A model generated the notes under the pieces. That model saw only the letters and a list, made by a program, of their open reading frames with translations. It searched no databases and was not told where the DNA came from. Below are positions 25,720-37,000 of a DNA stretch of 64,000 bases, piece after piece. Within the stretch, counting starts at the first letter, position 1. Each line of letters starts with the position of its first letter. The DNA comes from Stichopus chloronotus (lineage: Eukaryota > Echinodermata > Holothuroidea > Aspidochirotida > Stichopodidae): NCBI GenBank assembly GCA_021234535.1, contig CM037842.1:25290606-25354605 (forward strand). Reading direction: 5' to 3'. A program made the translations under genes and the position numbers.

Positions 25720-27123
25720 AAGGGTTAATCAACGCTGGACAGTGTATTAGCTGTAAGATAATGCACGATCGGGGTTTAATGCAAGCGATGCACGAGGGGG
25801 CAGTCCGAGTGCATCCAGCGATAGCATTAACCCCCGAGAGTGCATTATACCACAGTTAATACACAGGTCCAAAGTTGATTAACCTTGTTCATACATATCA
25901 AGGAAATTTTGATAAAAAAGGACGAAAAAAGAAAGGAATTTGGTCCTTAAATAACCGCATTTTTATTAAAAAGGAACCCCGAGAAAAGGTAAACAAATTT
26001 GCAATATGTCAACAATATTCGTGCGCGAAACAGAAAGTAACCCTTAGACAAAAAGAATAACAATTACAATTGACATAGCAGCAACGCGTGCTTTAGTTCG
26101 TTTGCGTGCTTTAGTATAGTTCGTTTGCAACTTGTAGTGTACTAATGTGTGCCCGCGCGGTGTGGTCAGTGTACGTACGTGTATTCACTGTGTAGTGTGT
26201 ACGTAACAGCGTGCCACCGAGCGTTGTACACCTACAGGGCCTGATTACTGATTTTGGATGAAGACAGTGACAGATTCATGACTAAACATTTCGAGAAAAA
26301 CTGCTTGAGGTCTTACTCTCAGTCCTAACAGTAGCAGAGAGTGGAAGACTTGTTGTGTGCAGACCCTAATTTCCTGTGGGTATGAGAGTTCTCAGTAGGC
26401 TATGCAAATTTCGGAAGAATATAAATCCGGTGGTTGTATGGAGACCCTTCAAGATGGCGATGTATTGCAGTCCTTGGTCCTCTTTACGATGTTATTGCAA
26501 AAGGAATTGTTTTTGAACATCTCAGCAGAATTTTACAAAGAAGGTAAGCTAATTCCGGTAGGCTATTAAACTTTTAAGCTGTGCAAAATATACGGAAGCA
26601 GGTTTCACCCGACACAATTCTAGTATTAAGGTAAGATTAGCCTACCCTGCAGCAGAGGGATTACCACTGACAGTATACTGTGTTTTTGTTACGTAGAGTT
26701 ACCTACATTTTACTTTTGAGCAGGCCTTAGGCCTTAGGCGCGGCCTAGGTAACGTTAGAACTACGAACTGCTAATCAAACTTTACTTCACTAGTGTGTAG
26801 GCCTGATACTAGTAACACTGTGTTAGCCATTGTTTTGTGCAAGATTGATATAGCAGACTGAAAACGAACACTAGCACTGTCGATCTTCAGTTTTATTGTA
26901 TTCATCCGCCGGTGATCGACCGTGGTTTAACAAGTTGGGTTACTAGCGATTAATCCACGGTCACCTGACTGAAATGGGCCAATAGGAGTTGAGAATTCTT
27001 TCCAAGTATGTATGAACATTGGGGTTAATGCTATCGCTGGATGCACCCTCGTGCATCGCTTGCATTAGTCCCCGATCGTGCATTATACTTCAGTTAATAC
27101 ACGGTCCAGCGTTGATTAACCTT
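25720..27123. mobile_element. Foldback element inserted in the Gypsy leader
   Basis: The termini GGTTAATCAACGCTGGAC (about 25723) and its inverse GTCCAGCGTTGATTAACC (about 27104-27121) begin long inverted arms with blocks ATAATGCACGATCGGGG and TAATGCAAGCGATGCACGAG. The left arm is itself a 162-bp palindrome (25723-25884); the right arm keeps only one half of it. The inner ~1.1 kb has no recognisable gene. A target duplication is not clear. Confidence 0.7.
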
Positions 27124-27202
27124 TCATTGAATCACAGAGGAAATAAAGTGCTGATAAGGTTATAATCACATGGAACCAAGATATAAGTAAAGCTCCAACA
27201 AA

Positions 27203-27980
27203 ATGGCGACTCCTCTTCATATTTCGCCATCCAGTCAATTTACATTTAAAAGTGAAGATTGGGAACAGTGGTCTAAGCGATTCGAAAGGTTTAGATCAGC
27301 CAGTGGCTTAAAGGACAAATCACGGGCCGTTCAAATTGACACACTAATATACTGCATTGGAGAACAAGCTGAAGAGATATTTAACAATAGCAGTTTCGTA
27401 TTCACACCTGGGCCTAGTGGGGGAAAGTGCAGATGCTTCTCTAACGTATGCCTGTGTTAAAGGTAAATTCCAGGATCACTTCATTGCAAGGAGGAACATT
27501 ATTTATGAAAGGGAAAATTCAACAAGTGCAAACAGAATGATGGCGAAACGGTCGATCAGTTGATCACTTGATTGTATAACTTAGCCGAACACTTTGACTA
27601 TGGCCCCTTGAAGGAAGAGTTAATTAGAGATAGAATTGTCGTGGGAATTCGTGACCAAAAGCTGCAACAAAAGCTGCAACTGAACAGTGAGCTGACGTTA
27701 GAGAAGGCTAAAACTACAGTACGACTAAACGAAAGGGTTCGGAAAGAACATGAAAGTATGGCCAAAGAGGATTACACAGAGAAGCCAGTAGCAGAAGACA
27801 AAGTGTATCAGAAATCAAACAAGGGGCCAAAGCCAAAAGGAAAGTGTTTTCGGTGTGGTAATAGCATGCACGCAAAGCAGTTCTGTCCAGCAAAGCATAT
27901 AGTACCTGCACGAAGTGTGGTCTTGTCGGACACAGGGCGAAATTCTGCAAAACAAAATCGAAATCAAAGCAAAAGACAGT
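27203..27980 (+). pseudogene. Gypsy gag (broken)
   Basis: Begins with ATG and a helical capsid-like region (FKSEDWEQWSKRFERF). The frame shifts around 27400-27430, shifts back before 27550, and an in-frame TGA occurs just before LYNLAEHFDYG. The downstream half contains LRDRIVVGIRD-type capsid sequence and a zinc knuckle CFRCGNSMHAKQFC (Cx2Cx4Hx4C). A second knuckle, CTKCGLVGHRAKFC, follows immediately in another frame, so a further frameshift lies between the two. Confidence 0.85.
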
Positions 27981-28029
27981 TCAGAGTGTAAATGTAGAGA
28001 CTGAATGTAATGCTTGCGATTCAGATGAC

Positions 28030-28581
28030 AGCCAAGATTTTTCAGATTCAGAAACAGAGCCCACTGCAAATGTGAACTATTCATTTATTGGTAAGGTTTA
28101 TTCAACTAGTGAGCCAAACTCTGAGTGGAAAGTGCAACTGGGGTTAAGTGGTGATGGCAACAAAGTCAATTTTGTCATTGATACTGGTGGGGATGTCACT
28201 GTCCTGCCAGAAAAAGTATTCAAAGGTATGGGTCTCAAAGTTAAATTAGAGAAACCAAACAAATCACTCCATGGTGCAAATAAAGGTAAATTAGAGTGTG
28301 TGGGGCAATTTCGTGCGAATCTAAAATCAAGCACGGCAAATTCAAATCAAATGATTTATGTTGTGAAGGATTGCACAACTCCCTTATTGGGAAAGCCTGC
28401 TATAGAAGCACTTGATATTCTGAGAATTGTAAACAATGTTCAAGTAGAGTCAAAGCACCCTAAATTATCCTCAGGTTTAGGAGTGATGGAGGGCAAATAT
28501 GCCATTAAGGTAAGTGAAAATTACACCCCATATGCAGTGAATGCACCAAGAAAAGTGTCTTCTGTTCCATTGTACAAATGA
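28030..28581 (+). pseudogene. Gypsy aspartic protease region
   Basis: Open frame with the retroviral-type active site FVIDTGGDVTVLP at about 28171-28209 (DTG triad), followed by the expected LLGKPAIEAL segment at about 28384. It ends in TGA, overlapping the RT frame by a few bases, so the RT domain is in a different frame. Confidence 0.85.
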
Positions 28582-29342
28582 TTAAGAAGAAACTCCATAA
28601 CCTTGAGAGTCAAGGAGTTATTTTTAGGGTCAGTGAACCAACGGAATTTGGTGCACCGATCGTTCCTGTCCCAAAAAGGAACAAAAAGGGGGACATCGTG
28701 GACGTTAGAATTTGTGTCGATTATACCAAGCTAAAAAAGTACATTAAAACAGAAAGGTATATGATACCTAGTACCTCAGAAATGTTAAGCAGATTGCCGG
28801 GCCCAAACATTTTCAGTAAATTAGATGTGAATTCATGGTCCCATCAGATACCCTTAACCGAGTCATCACAACTATAAACTACTGTTATCTCACCATTTGG
28901 GAGATTTGCATACAGAGGAATCCCATTTGGAATTACGTCAGCCCCGGAACATGCCCAGAAAAGACTCGCACAACTTCTAGAAGATCTGGAAGGCGTAGAA
29001 GTCTTTATTGACGATGTCTTGATACACGCGCCTAATCAAAAGCTGCATGATGACAGATTAGAGGCAGTTTTGTCTCGGTTATAGGCAGCAGGTATGACGT
29101 TAAACACAGAAAAGTGTAAAATTAGCTGCCGAGAAGTAAATTTTGTGGGTCACATTGTATCAGACAAGGGAATTTCCCCAGACCCAAACAAAACAAAGGG
29201 TTTGAGGGAAATGGCAACACCTAAAGATATTCATGATGTCAGAAGGTTTCTTGGTGTGGTGAACCAGTTCAGCAGGTTTTCACCCTCACTGTCAACCCTT
29301 ACTCAACCTATTAGAGAGTTACTCCTGAAAGATAAAGATTGA
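28578..29342 (+). pseudogene. Gypsy reverse transcriptase (three in-frame stops)
   Basis: One continuous frame shows the RT blocks in order: VRICVDYTKL, FSKLDVNS, ITSAPEHAQKR, the active-site box VFIDDVL (FIDD at 29004-29015) and FVGHIVSDKGISPDP, then the RRFLGVVNQFSRF thumb region. It is interrupted by TAA at about 28875, TAG at about 29082 and TGA at 29340-29342; the last replaces a tryptophan position. Confidence 0.9.
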
Positions 29343-29640
29343 ATGTGGACTGAAAATCACGGTAAAGTCTTTAATGAAGTCAAATCAGTCATTTCAGACA
29401 GTCCCTGTTTGGCTTTGTTTGATCCATACCCCAAAACAAAGGTGTCTAGTGATGCCTCTAAAACAGGATTGGGAGCATGCCTATACCAACAGCGGGAAGA
29501 CAGTAAATGGCGATTAGTATTCGCCTAATGCGTTATAATTTTAGTATCAATCACATTCCAGGTAAAGAACTAATTGTGCCGACACACTGTCTAGAGCACC
29601 TTGTAAGACTAGCCCTTCACAGGAAAGTTCAGAATTGTTG
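29343..29640 (+). pseudogene. Gypsy RNase H, internally deleted
   Basis: The start (SSDASKTGLGACLYQQ, with the first catalytic Asp) is present. It jumps from WRLVFA straight to RYNFSINHIPGKE, which in relatives lies about 70 residues further on. The middle of the domain, including the other catalytic acids, is therefore missing. A one-base shift follows before ADTLSRAP. Confidence 0.8.
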
Positions 29641-30805
29641 CAAGAGGTAGAATCCTATGCCAGACACGTTGTATCAGAGGTTGCAGTTACGCCTATCCGT
29701 ATGGGAAAATTGCAAAGTGAACAACAAAATGATGTAACATGTTCTCAGTTGATTGAGTACTGTAAGTCAGGATGGCCTGACAAACAATCTCCCTCTCGAG
29801 TTTTGAATGTTTAGTACCCCTTTAGAGCAAAGATAAACTACATAGATGGCATTCTGATGAAGGGTACAAGAATCATTGTTCCTAATAGTATGAGGTTTGA
29901 AATTTTGAATGGACTCCATGAGGGCCATCAAGGCATTGTGAAGTGTAGAAGCAAAGGCTTCTGTATGGTGGCCAGGTCTTAGTAATCAAATATCAGATTT
30001 GGTTCACAAATGTAACACATGTATTCACAATTGTCAGGCAGTAAGAGAACCAATGATCCCTTCAGATTTTCCCAACCTTCCTTGGGAGAGGGTAGGAGTT
30101 GATCTTTTCAGTCTCCGTGGTACCACTTACCTTGTGGTGGTAGACTACTCTTCAAGGTTCATTGAGATAGCAAAACTAGATCACCTCAAAACAAGATCAT
30201 TTGATGTTATCTTGCATCTGAAATCAATGTTTGCTCGTCATGGTGTACCGGAGGTCTTAAGAACCGATAATGGTCCCCAATTTTCCAGCTGGGAATTTAC
30301 CAAGTTTGCAAAGGATTACGGCTTTAATCATATAACCAGTAGCCCTTTGTACAGCCAGGCAAATGGGGAAGTTGAGCGAGCAGTAAAGGCAGTGAAAAGT
30401 CTTCTGAAGAAGTCTGGAGATCCCTACCTGTCCTTGATGGCTTACAGAGACACACCCCTGGGGAATGGGTATAGCCCAGCTGAGCTACTCTTTGGCAGGA
30501 GGTTGAAAATCATTCCTACAGCACCTTCACTGCTAACCCCTACCCTACCAGATCAGAGCAAGCTAAGTGCTCATCAGCAAAAGTATAGACAGAAGTACAA
30601 ACTAGGATATGATAAAAGGCACAGGGTAGTTAAGTCAGTTCCAAAACTTACACCAGGATCTCAGGTTTTCATAAGAGACAGTCAGACTCATGGCATCATC
30701 CAAAGGAAATTGAATGAGCCTAGGTCATATGAGGTCTTAACCCCTAGCCAAACCCTCCGAAGAAATAGGAAGTATTTGGTTAAGTGTGAACATGAAACAG
30801 GGTAG
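29640..30805 (+). pseudogene. Gypsy integrase (catalytic core intact)
   Basis: A disrupted zinc-binding region (HEGHQGIVKC at about 29920, CNTC at about 30010) precedes a 268-codon open frame, 29999-30805. The catalytic triad is visible: D in VGVDLF, D in LRTDNGPQF and E in GEVERAVKAVKS, with the usual D-x35-E type spacing. The GYSPAELLFGRRL motif and a basic C-terminal region follow. Stops at about 29980 separate this frame from the zinc-binding region. Confidence 0.9.
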
Positions 30806-31036
30806 TGTACCCTACCTGAAGGGGTAAATGAATACTTGTTGGACCTAGCAGAAGGAAGTATAAAAGATGTGAAGAAAAAAATTAAGACGAAGAATATCGA
30901 TCAAGCCAAGGGCAACATTAAGGAAGCAGCCAAGTCCCTTATCGCACAAGGTATGGCCGGCTGGTCAAGCCAGTCCGTCGCCTGGATTTGTAAAATAAGA
31001 TTAATCACATACATGATTTTGCAGTTGCTTATTAAG

Positions 31037-31786
31037 AACAAGAGGGCAATCCACGGAGTTGCGTATCTCATCGCCAACATGCACACTGATTTCAATACAG
31101 GGCCTGCACATGGGAATTTGTAACAGTTTATTGCTAAGTACTTACAAAACTTTAAGTTAATTGGTTTAATAGTTCTCAAGATATGCTGGAAATACAAATT
31201 TTGGGGCAAAATTGGCTTTTTTTTCCTAAAAAATCAGCAAATTTTACTCTCTTTACTACAAAAGTGATATACCTTGAAATTTTTCATTCTCAGGTAAGAT
31301 TTTGCAAAATTTTGCATTAAATGCTCAAATACTTCTCAAGATATGCTGGATGTAGCAATTTTGGGGCAAAATAGACTTTTTTCTAAAAAATCAGCAAATT
31401 TGACTCGATTTACCATACAACTAATACATCTTGTACTTATTGGTATCATACACAACCTTACCAAGTCTCAACTTAATCTCTCATATGCTTTTCAAACTAT
31501 TCAGGAAAAACCACAATTTGGACAGGTCCGGACGCACACCCACACCCACACCCACACGCACGCACACGCACACACATTGGCAAGGACACGTTTTCATTTA
31601 TACCACCCAACATGACCCTTCTGTACCCATGGTCACTCCACCATGGGGTACCCCTGGGGTGTCACTACTCATCCACTCCAAGCGTTTCCATGGCAACCAT
31701 TCTCCCATGGGTGCACAGTACAATATATAGCTCCACTAGCCAAGTGACTACAATATTTCATCTAAAACTATAGGGCGATGAGATAA
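31037..31786 (+). repeat. Rep1 copy b, inside the Gypsy element
   Basis: Has both typical ends: AACAAGAGGGCAATCCACGG at the left and GGGCGATGAGATAA at the right. Between them are two about 160-bp units (31134, 31293), a CA-rich tract at 31540-31580, and the block with CCCATGGTCACT and CCACTAGCCAAGTGACTAC. It lies between the integrase frame and the 3' LTR, so it inserted after the Gypsy element had formed. Open frames across it are repeat-derived. Confidence 0.85.
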
Positions 31787-31826
31787 TCATAATGTATCGC
31801 ATGTTACAATAATTGTTATAAGCTTC

Positions 31827-31837
31827 AAAAAGGGGGA
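31827..31837 (+). promoter_or_regulatory. Polypurine tract
   Basis: AAAAAGGGGGA abuts the 3' LTR, the expected primer for plus-strand synthesis. Confidence 0.85.
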
Positions 31838-31984
31838 TGTTGTGTTAAGAGTGGTGGCGCCAGACCACCAAGGGAGTTGATACAGAGAGCTAAAACATGT
31901 GAGTGAAACGCAGAAATAAATCAAGGGAAATCTACAATATCTGTTCTCCTCTGATCATTTATTGTCAAGGTTATTAACACAACA
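31838..31984 (+). repeat. 3' LTR
   Basis: 147 bp, TGTTGTGTTAA...TTAACACAACA. It shares CTGTTCTCCTCTGATCATTT with the 5' LTR. It is very short for a Gypsy LTR. Confidence 0.92.
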
Positions 31985-33350
31985 AAATTGATATCTACTG
32001 TAAGGTAGCAAGCTAAACCCTATAGCCTGGTGCCACTACGTAGGCTAAAGTAACAATAACAATGTCTCAAAAGTATCTGTTCATATTATGCAAAATAATA
32101 TTGGGTTATTCCATATAGGTTAGGCTTAGTGGTTGCAGTTAGGGACAGGATGTAAGAGCATCCCTACATGTGTTATATGCACATTAGTCTCCTATTTACC
32201 TTTGCAGAACCTGGTTCTGCTACAATTATTGTTTGACTTAAAAATAACGTTCTCATAATTTACAGGAATGTTCAAAGACATTACCAACAGGGGCCAGTTC
32301 TGCTAAAGTTGTTTTGACTAAAGTTAAAAGGTGGTGTCTATTGAACCGGATATCGGCTCTATTTATTTTTTACCAAACAATCATACAATTTCACCAGTTT
32401 ATTACTATAAGAGTGATATACTGTATCTTCGTTACTGTGTTCACAGGAACAGCCTTACAAAAATTGCAAATTTTGTGTATAATGCTCCTTTAGCTCTCAA
32501 GATATGCTGGAAATACAAATCTTGAGGCAAAATTAGCTGTCTCAAATATCAGCACAGACACCATTACCTTACTAGTATGTAGCACAGCGTGTTTTCAGGT
32601 AAGTCTTCACAAAACTTTAAGTTAATTGATCTAATAGTTCTCACGATATACTGGAAATACAAATTTTGGGGGAAAATTGGCTCTTTTTTCTCAGAAATCA
32701 GCAAATTTCACTGGATTCACCATTACAGTGATAAAATGTTGAACAATGTGTTTTCAGGTAATTCCTTACAAAACTTCAAGTGAATTGGTCTAATAGTTCT
32801 CAAGATATGCTGGAATTACTAATTTTGAGGCAAAATTGGTTTTTTCTTCTGAAAAATCTGCAAATTTCACTCTCTGTACTACAGAAGTGATATAGGCCTA
32901 CCTTGAATATTACATTCTCAAGTAAGTCCTTGCAAACGTTTCCATTAATTACTCAAATGCATCTCAAGATATGATGGAAATATCAATTTTGGGGCAAAAT
33001 TGTCTTTTATCATAAAAAATCAGCACATTTTCCTGGATTTACCATTACAGTAATATAATGTTGAGCAATGTCAGTGTTCTCAGCTAAGTACTTACAAAAC
33101 TTTAAGTTAATTGGTTTAATAGTTCTCAAGAAAATCAGCAAATTTGACTCGATTTACCACACTACTAATACATCTTGCACACATTGGCATCATGCACAAC
33201 CTTACCAAGTTTCAACTTAATCGCTCATATGCTTTTCAAACTATTCTGGAAAAACCGCAATTTGGACAGGTCAGGACGCACACACATACACGCATACGCG
33301 TTTTCGGCGCTTATCGGGGACGCAAGTTGTACGCATGCTAACCGGGGACT

Positions 33351-35128
33351 TTTGTTCTAAGTGACTTTTCAATAATGTTTGCTCAGTTTCATCATTTGTG
33401 GAGGCTGCCATCGTACACTATCATATGCAAAAGTGAGAAAAGCTTTGTTTTCTTGGTTCGGACCTGCGCATGCAATGTGGGGATAACACATTTTTTTTTA
33501 ACATGAAAGTGGGGATAAATTGCCATATCCCCAATTTTACTGTGAAAACAACATGATGTGTAACTAGAGATTTATGAAGTCTCACATGGCTCAATGATAG
33601 TATCATTGCTCGGTGGTGAGGGGTATAATGTGTTGTATCAAATCAGTTGCATAGTGTGGAAGTTAGTTAATTAACAAGGTATATATATTGTGCCATTTAC
33701 AGTGCAATGAGTTGAATATGTATCCTAATGATGATGTCACATTTCCATAACCTATTTAGTTGTACTATTGTTTGTTTTGCCATATTTTATTTTTGGATTG
33801 GAGAGCGAAAAACTTTATATCTCATACATCAATAGCAAGCACAAAGAAAATGTTAGAAAGAAACCAGAAAGTACACTCTCCATATACACTCTACATTCAT
33901 GCAAAAAGACTGAAAGCCATGTTTGTTCCTTTCTGAGACGCAAATTTTATTTTACCAACAAAGGAACATAGACAAAAGCAACAACATGAAGGATCATATA
34001 AAACGGCAAAAGGCCTACTTTAGGAATCATATATAACAATGTGCCAACTAGAAAAAGTACAAGATATTACACAGTTAATAGATCGACTTCCTTGTTGACA
34101 TATAACTGAATGTACAATTGGGCAACCTGGCTCATTTGTTTTTGTACCGATGCTAATGTCAAGTAGGTAAAGTTCGTGACATTTGAAGCAATGAACCTTA
34201 GCTAATAGGGTTAACGTTTGATCCCCGCCGGGTGCAGTAATATTTGGTTTTCATCAATGAGTAATCGGATGTATTTCAATCTGGACTGACCTTGTGAAAA
34301 GATGCCAATTTTGATGAAAAAATTCATCCCACATGAAGTTGCAACATATCTATGCCACAAGTTTTCTCTACACTAATGTGATTGCTTTGCACCATACAAT
34401 AAGTAAAATTCAAGGTCTGAATCATGTGCGCCCTTTCCTTTAAGTACACACTTCATCTATTGCTTAATATAACTGGTATGTATACATTCTTTTTTGCCAA
34501 AAACACTACCAACTTGATGTACAATAAGGACAACAGCAAACAACTGGCTGCATGATGCACGCACACAGAAGGGGTGGGGGTTCACATGGAAAGGTTTCAT
34601 TTCCAACTATAATGATAAATTATTACATCTGCAACAAAATCGAAAACAAATGTTAATTGACTTTCTTGAAATTATGTCTAAAATTCAAATATTTCATATC
34701 ACCCTCCCATAAGGTACAATGCCTTCTATTTATGTTCATCTTAATCCATTAGAGCAGAATGCAGTATTGAACTTATTCAATCAAAATATGCAGGAAGAAC
34801 ATACAAACAACTGTGCTAAAACGTAAAGGGATAGGCCCCTGAAAAAATTGATATGTTAGAAAAGGTAGGAATAATTTTCTCTCTTCTTAAAAAAAAATCA
34901 CAATAGTTTAATAGGGGTGTGACTCATTTCTGCAATATTGTAAGTAGAACTACAATCTACTCAGTCTACATGTTCACTAGTGTCAACTACTTAAATGAGG
35001 GCTTCAGTTTCAAAGGAAACCAACTTATTTGCCACTGTTACCTGGCAATTTCTTAAACCTTAAGTTGATGCAACCGGAAATCTTTCTTGACTAGGGCAGC
35101 CTTCCTTCAAACGACAATTCGATCTTAA
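33351..35128. other. Intergenic, with SINE copy 2
   Basis: AT-rich. Only the SINE listed separately is recognised. Confidence 0.4.
34190..34440 (+). mobile_element. tRNA-like SINE, copy 2
   Basis: B-box-like GTTTGATCCCCG at about 34218. It is then collinear with 4150-4330: CTGACCTTGTGAAAA, a CCCACATGAAGT/CCCAACGTGAAGT block, and the end TTCAAGGTCTGAAT. The A-box half is more diverged than in copy 1. Confidence 0.55.
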
Positions 35129-35753
35129 AGGGGAAGTCAGGGTTTATTTTCACAATTGATTTCACTACGATTCCCCACCGGTGTCGTACAATGAGTTATA
35201 ACTAACAAATATGATCAAGATTATCACAAAACATGTGGACAATTTCAGAAACGAGGCAAATTTGCAAAAAAAAAAAAAAATCGGTGAAGAACTCCGAAAG
35301 TCTGTAACATCCATTTTCATTGAATCAAATATGAATATTCAATACTATCGCCTTTTCAAGGTATGAGGAGGTGGGGCTTCCTATTTCACACGTAGCCAAC
35401 GGGTGTTGTATGTATCATCAACTATCATTAAACTCTTGTTTACTTAGCATTGAGCAATGCACAAACAGCATGAGAACCTTAAACATTCGGTTATGTTTAT
35501 TCATATAATGTCATCTCAGTCTTACGCTGTGATTGGTCATCGTATAGAGGAAGCTGTCTTGTCTTGTACATCATCCGTTTAGTTTTTGTACCCGACAAAT
35601 ATTAAGAGTTCTGATTCGACAGTAATGAACGCAATAATTACCGTTTCGTCTACCTTCAAACACCTCCCCAACGTCTCTATATCTCGGTGAACAATCAGTT
35701 TAGAAAGAACAATCATCAAAGGTGAACTTTTCAGGCAAACCCTGATTTCCCCT
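35129..35753 (+). mobile_element. TTAA-flanked MITE, family A, copy 2
   Basis: Same orientation and length class as 22269-22882, with termini AGGGGAAGTCAGGG / CCCTGATTTCCCCT. The left TTAA (35125-35128) is intact; the right flank reads TTTAG, so one copy of the duplication has mutated. It contains an internal A17 run at about 35265-35281. Confidence 0.8.
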
Positions 35754-37000
35754 TTTAGTTTGGATAAATATGTAGACATGGGGTTTGAAATTTTTGCTGT
35801 GGAAAATTGTTCTCGTCCATTGAAGAATCCCTTCAATTGTTACTTGAATATGTCTTTAAGACTGGTAGAATATTGAGGAAGAGAAGGGAGAAGAAATTTT
35901 ATTTCATTACTAGCATATGTTGATACTGAGACTATTGTCAAACCTACTACATACATTCTGAGTAATAAATTGCACTTTTGACTGTCTGTTAAGCTTACCT
36001 CTTTCCTAGAAATGTGTGTAAAGTCAAAGACACATATCTTTTAATCGATTGCTTGCCCCAGCCCATATATTTTAATTCAATAATTTAAGAAATACATGTC
36101 ACAAAGCAAACGTTAAAGACCAACACTATTGCCTAAACTGTTTAAATGAACAAAGGAAAAAGAAATTCCTTGAACCAAGAAAGAAAAGAGTGCAGAAAGT
36201 TCACTTCGATTTTGATATGTGCTTAATGTGTTAGAGCTGTTCCGATCTATAGATAGTCATTTTTCCTTTTTAATGAGTCGATTTCAAAAAGTGAAAAAAG
36301 TGGGTGTATTCAACTCTATATCACCTATCCACCAAAGATCAATCTTTCTGTAATAAAATAATCTAACAAACGCTCAATTTAGAAGCAATCAAAATATGGT
36401 AAACATTATCAATCTCCTTCCCCCTTCCACAAAATGTTTTATTCGCAATTAGTGTTGGTCTACTTTCAATTGTGAAGACATGGTTCCAAATTCTTGCACT
36501 TGGCTATTACTGTATTTCAGGTCAGCTGTAGTGCAGCTATGTGGTACTCTAAGTGATGATCAACTACTGAAACTTCTGAGAGAGTCAAGGTGTTTTTTTT
36601 TTCTGTTTCTTCCTTGGGTGTTACTGATTGATAAGTGTCATTGTAATTGTCATCCCTATTGTAATACGCATCTGCTATAGATGTAGTAAAAAGAGAAACA
36701 AGCAAATTATTGCAGAAACCTGGCAGCATTTTGCCTGCATATCCATGCAAATGGATTATCCAAATATCCTTCTATACATGTTAAATTACGACATGTTGCA
36801 GTTTTCCTTTTAAGTCAGGGGATTGTACCCTAGACTAGTGATGAACTTCCTACAAAGCTAAACAGCACAAGTTAGGCAACAATATAAGCGTCGTTTAAAT
36901 GTGTGTCTCAAGAGTCATTGGTAATTGGCCACTCTCTCTTAGTCATAGTTTCACACGTCAGTCAGCAACATACTGTAGGGATATGTACCGTATCTATAGG
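35754..37000. other. Intergenic
   Basis: AT-rich DNA with no recognised gene, RNA or element. Confidence 0.4.

Larger units (their letters stand above)
25457..31984 (+). mobile_element. Ty3/Gypsy LTR retrotransposon, degraded
   Basis: Complete from LTR to LTR with gag, protease, reverse transcriptase, RNase H and integrase in that order, which defines the Gypsy rather than the Copia arrangement. The 5' LTR is 25457-25540 and the 3' LTR 31838-31984. The primer-binding site follows the 5' LTR directly and a polypurine tract precedes the 3' LTR. The 5-bp flanks are ATATT and AAATT, a target duplication with one change. Coding frames are broken by frameshifts, in-frame stops and a deletion, so the copy is dead. 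It carries two later insertions: a foldback element (25720-27123) and a Rep1 copy (31037-31786). The relatedness of the two LTRs despite damage suggests moderate age. Confidence 0.93.
24810..33350 (+). repeat. Rep1 composite repeat, copy a (split by nested insertions)
   Basis: The left end at about 24810 (CAAGACGGCAATCCACGGAG..) matches the left ends at 31037, 48664 and 59193. The copy is interrupted by a Harbinger-like MITE (24943-25412) and the Gypsy element (25457-31984), and resumes at 31985 with GATATCTACTGTAAGGTAGC, which aligns with 48849. It then runs through four about 160-bp tandem units (32600-33120) to a short CA-rich tract at about 33278-33300. The usual hairpin right end is absent. 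Confidence 0.75.
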
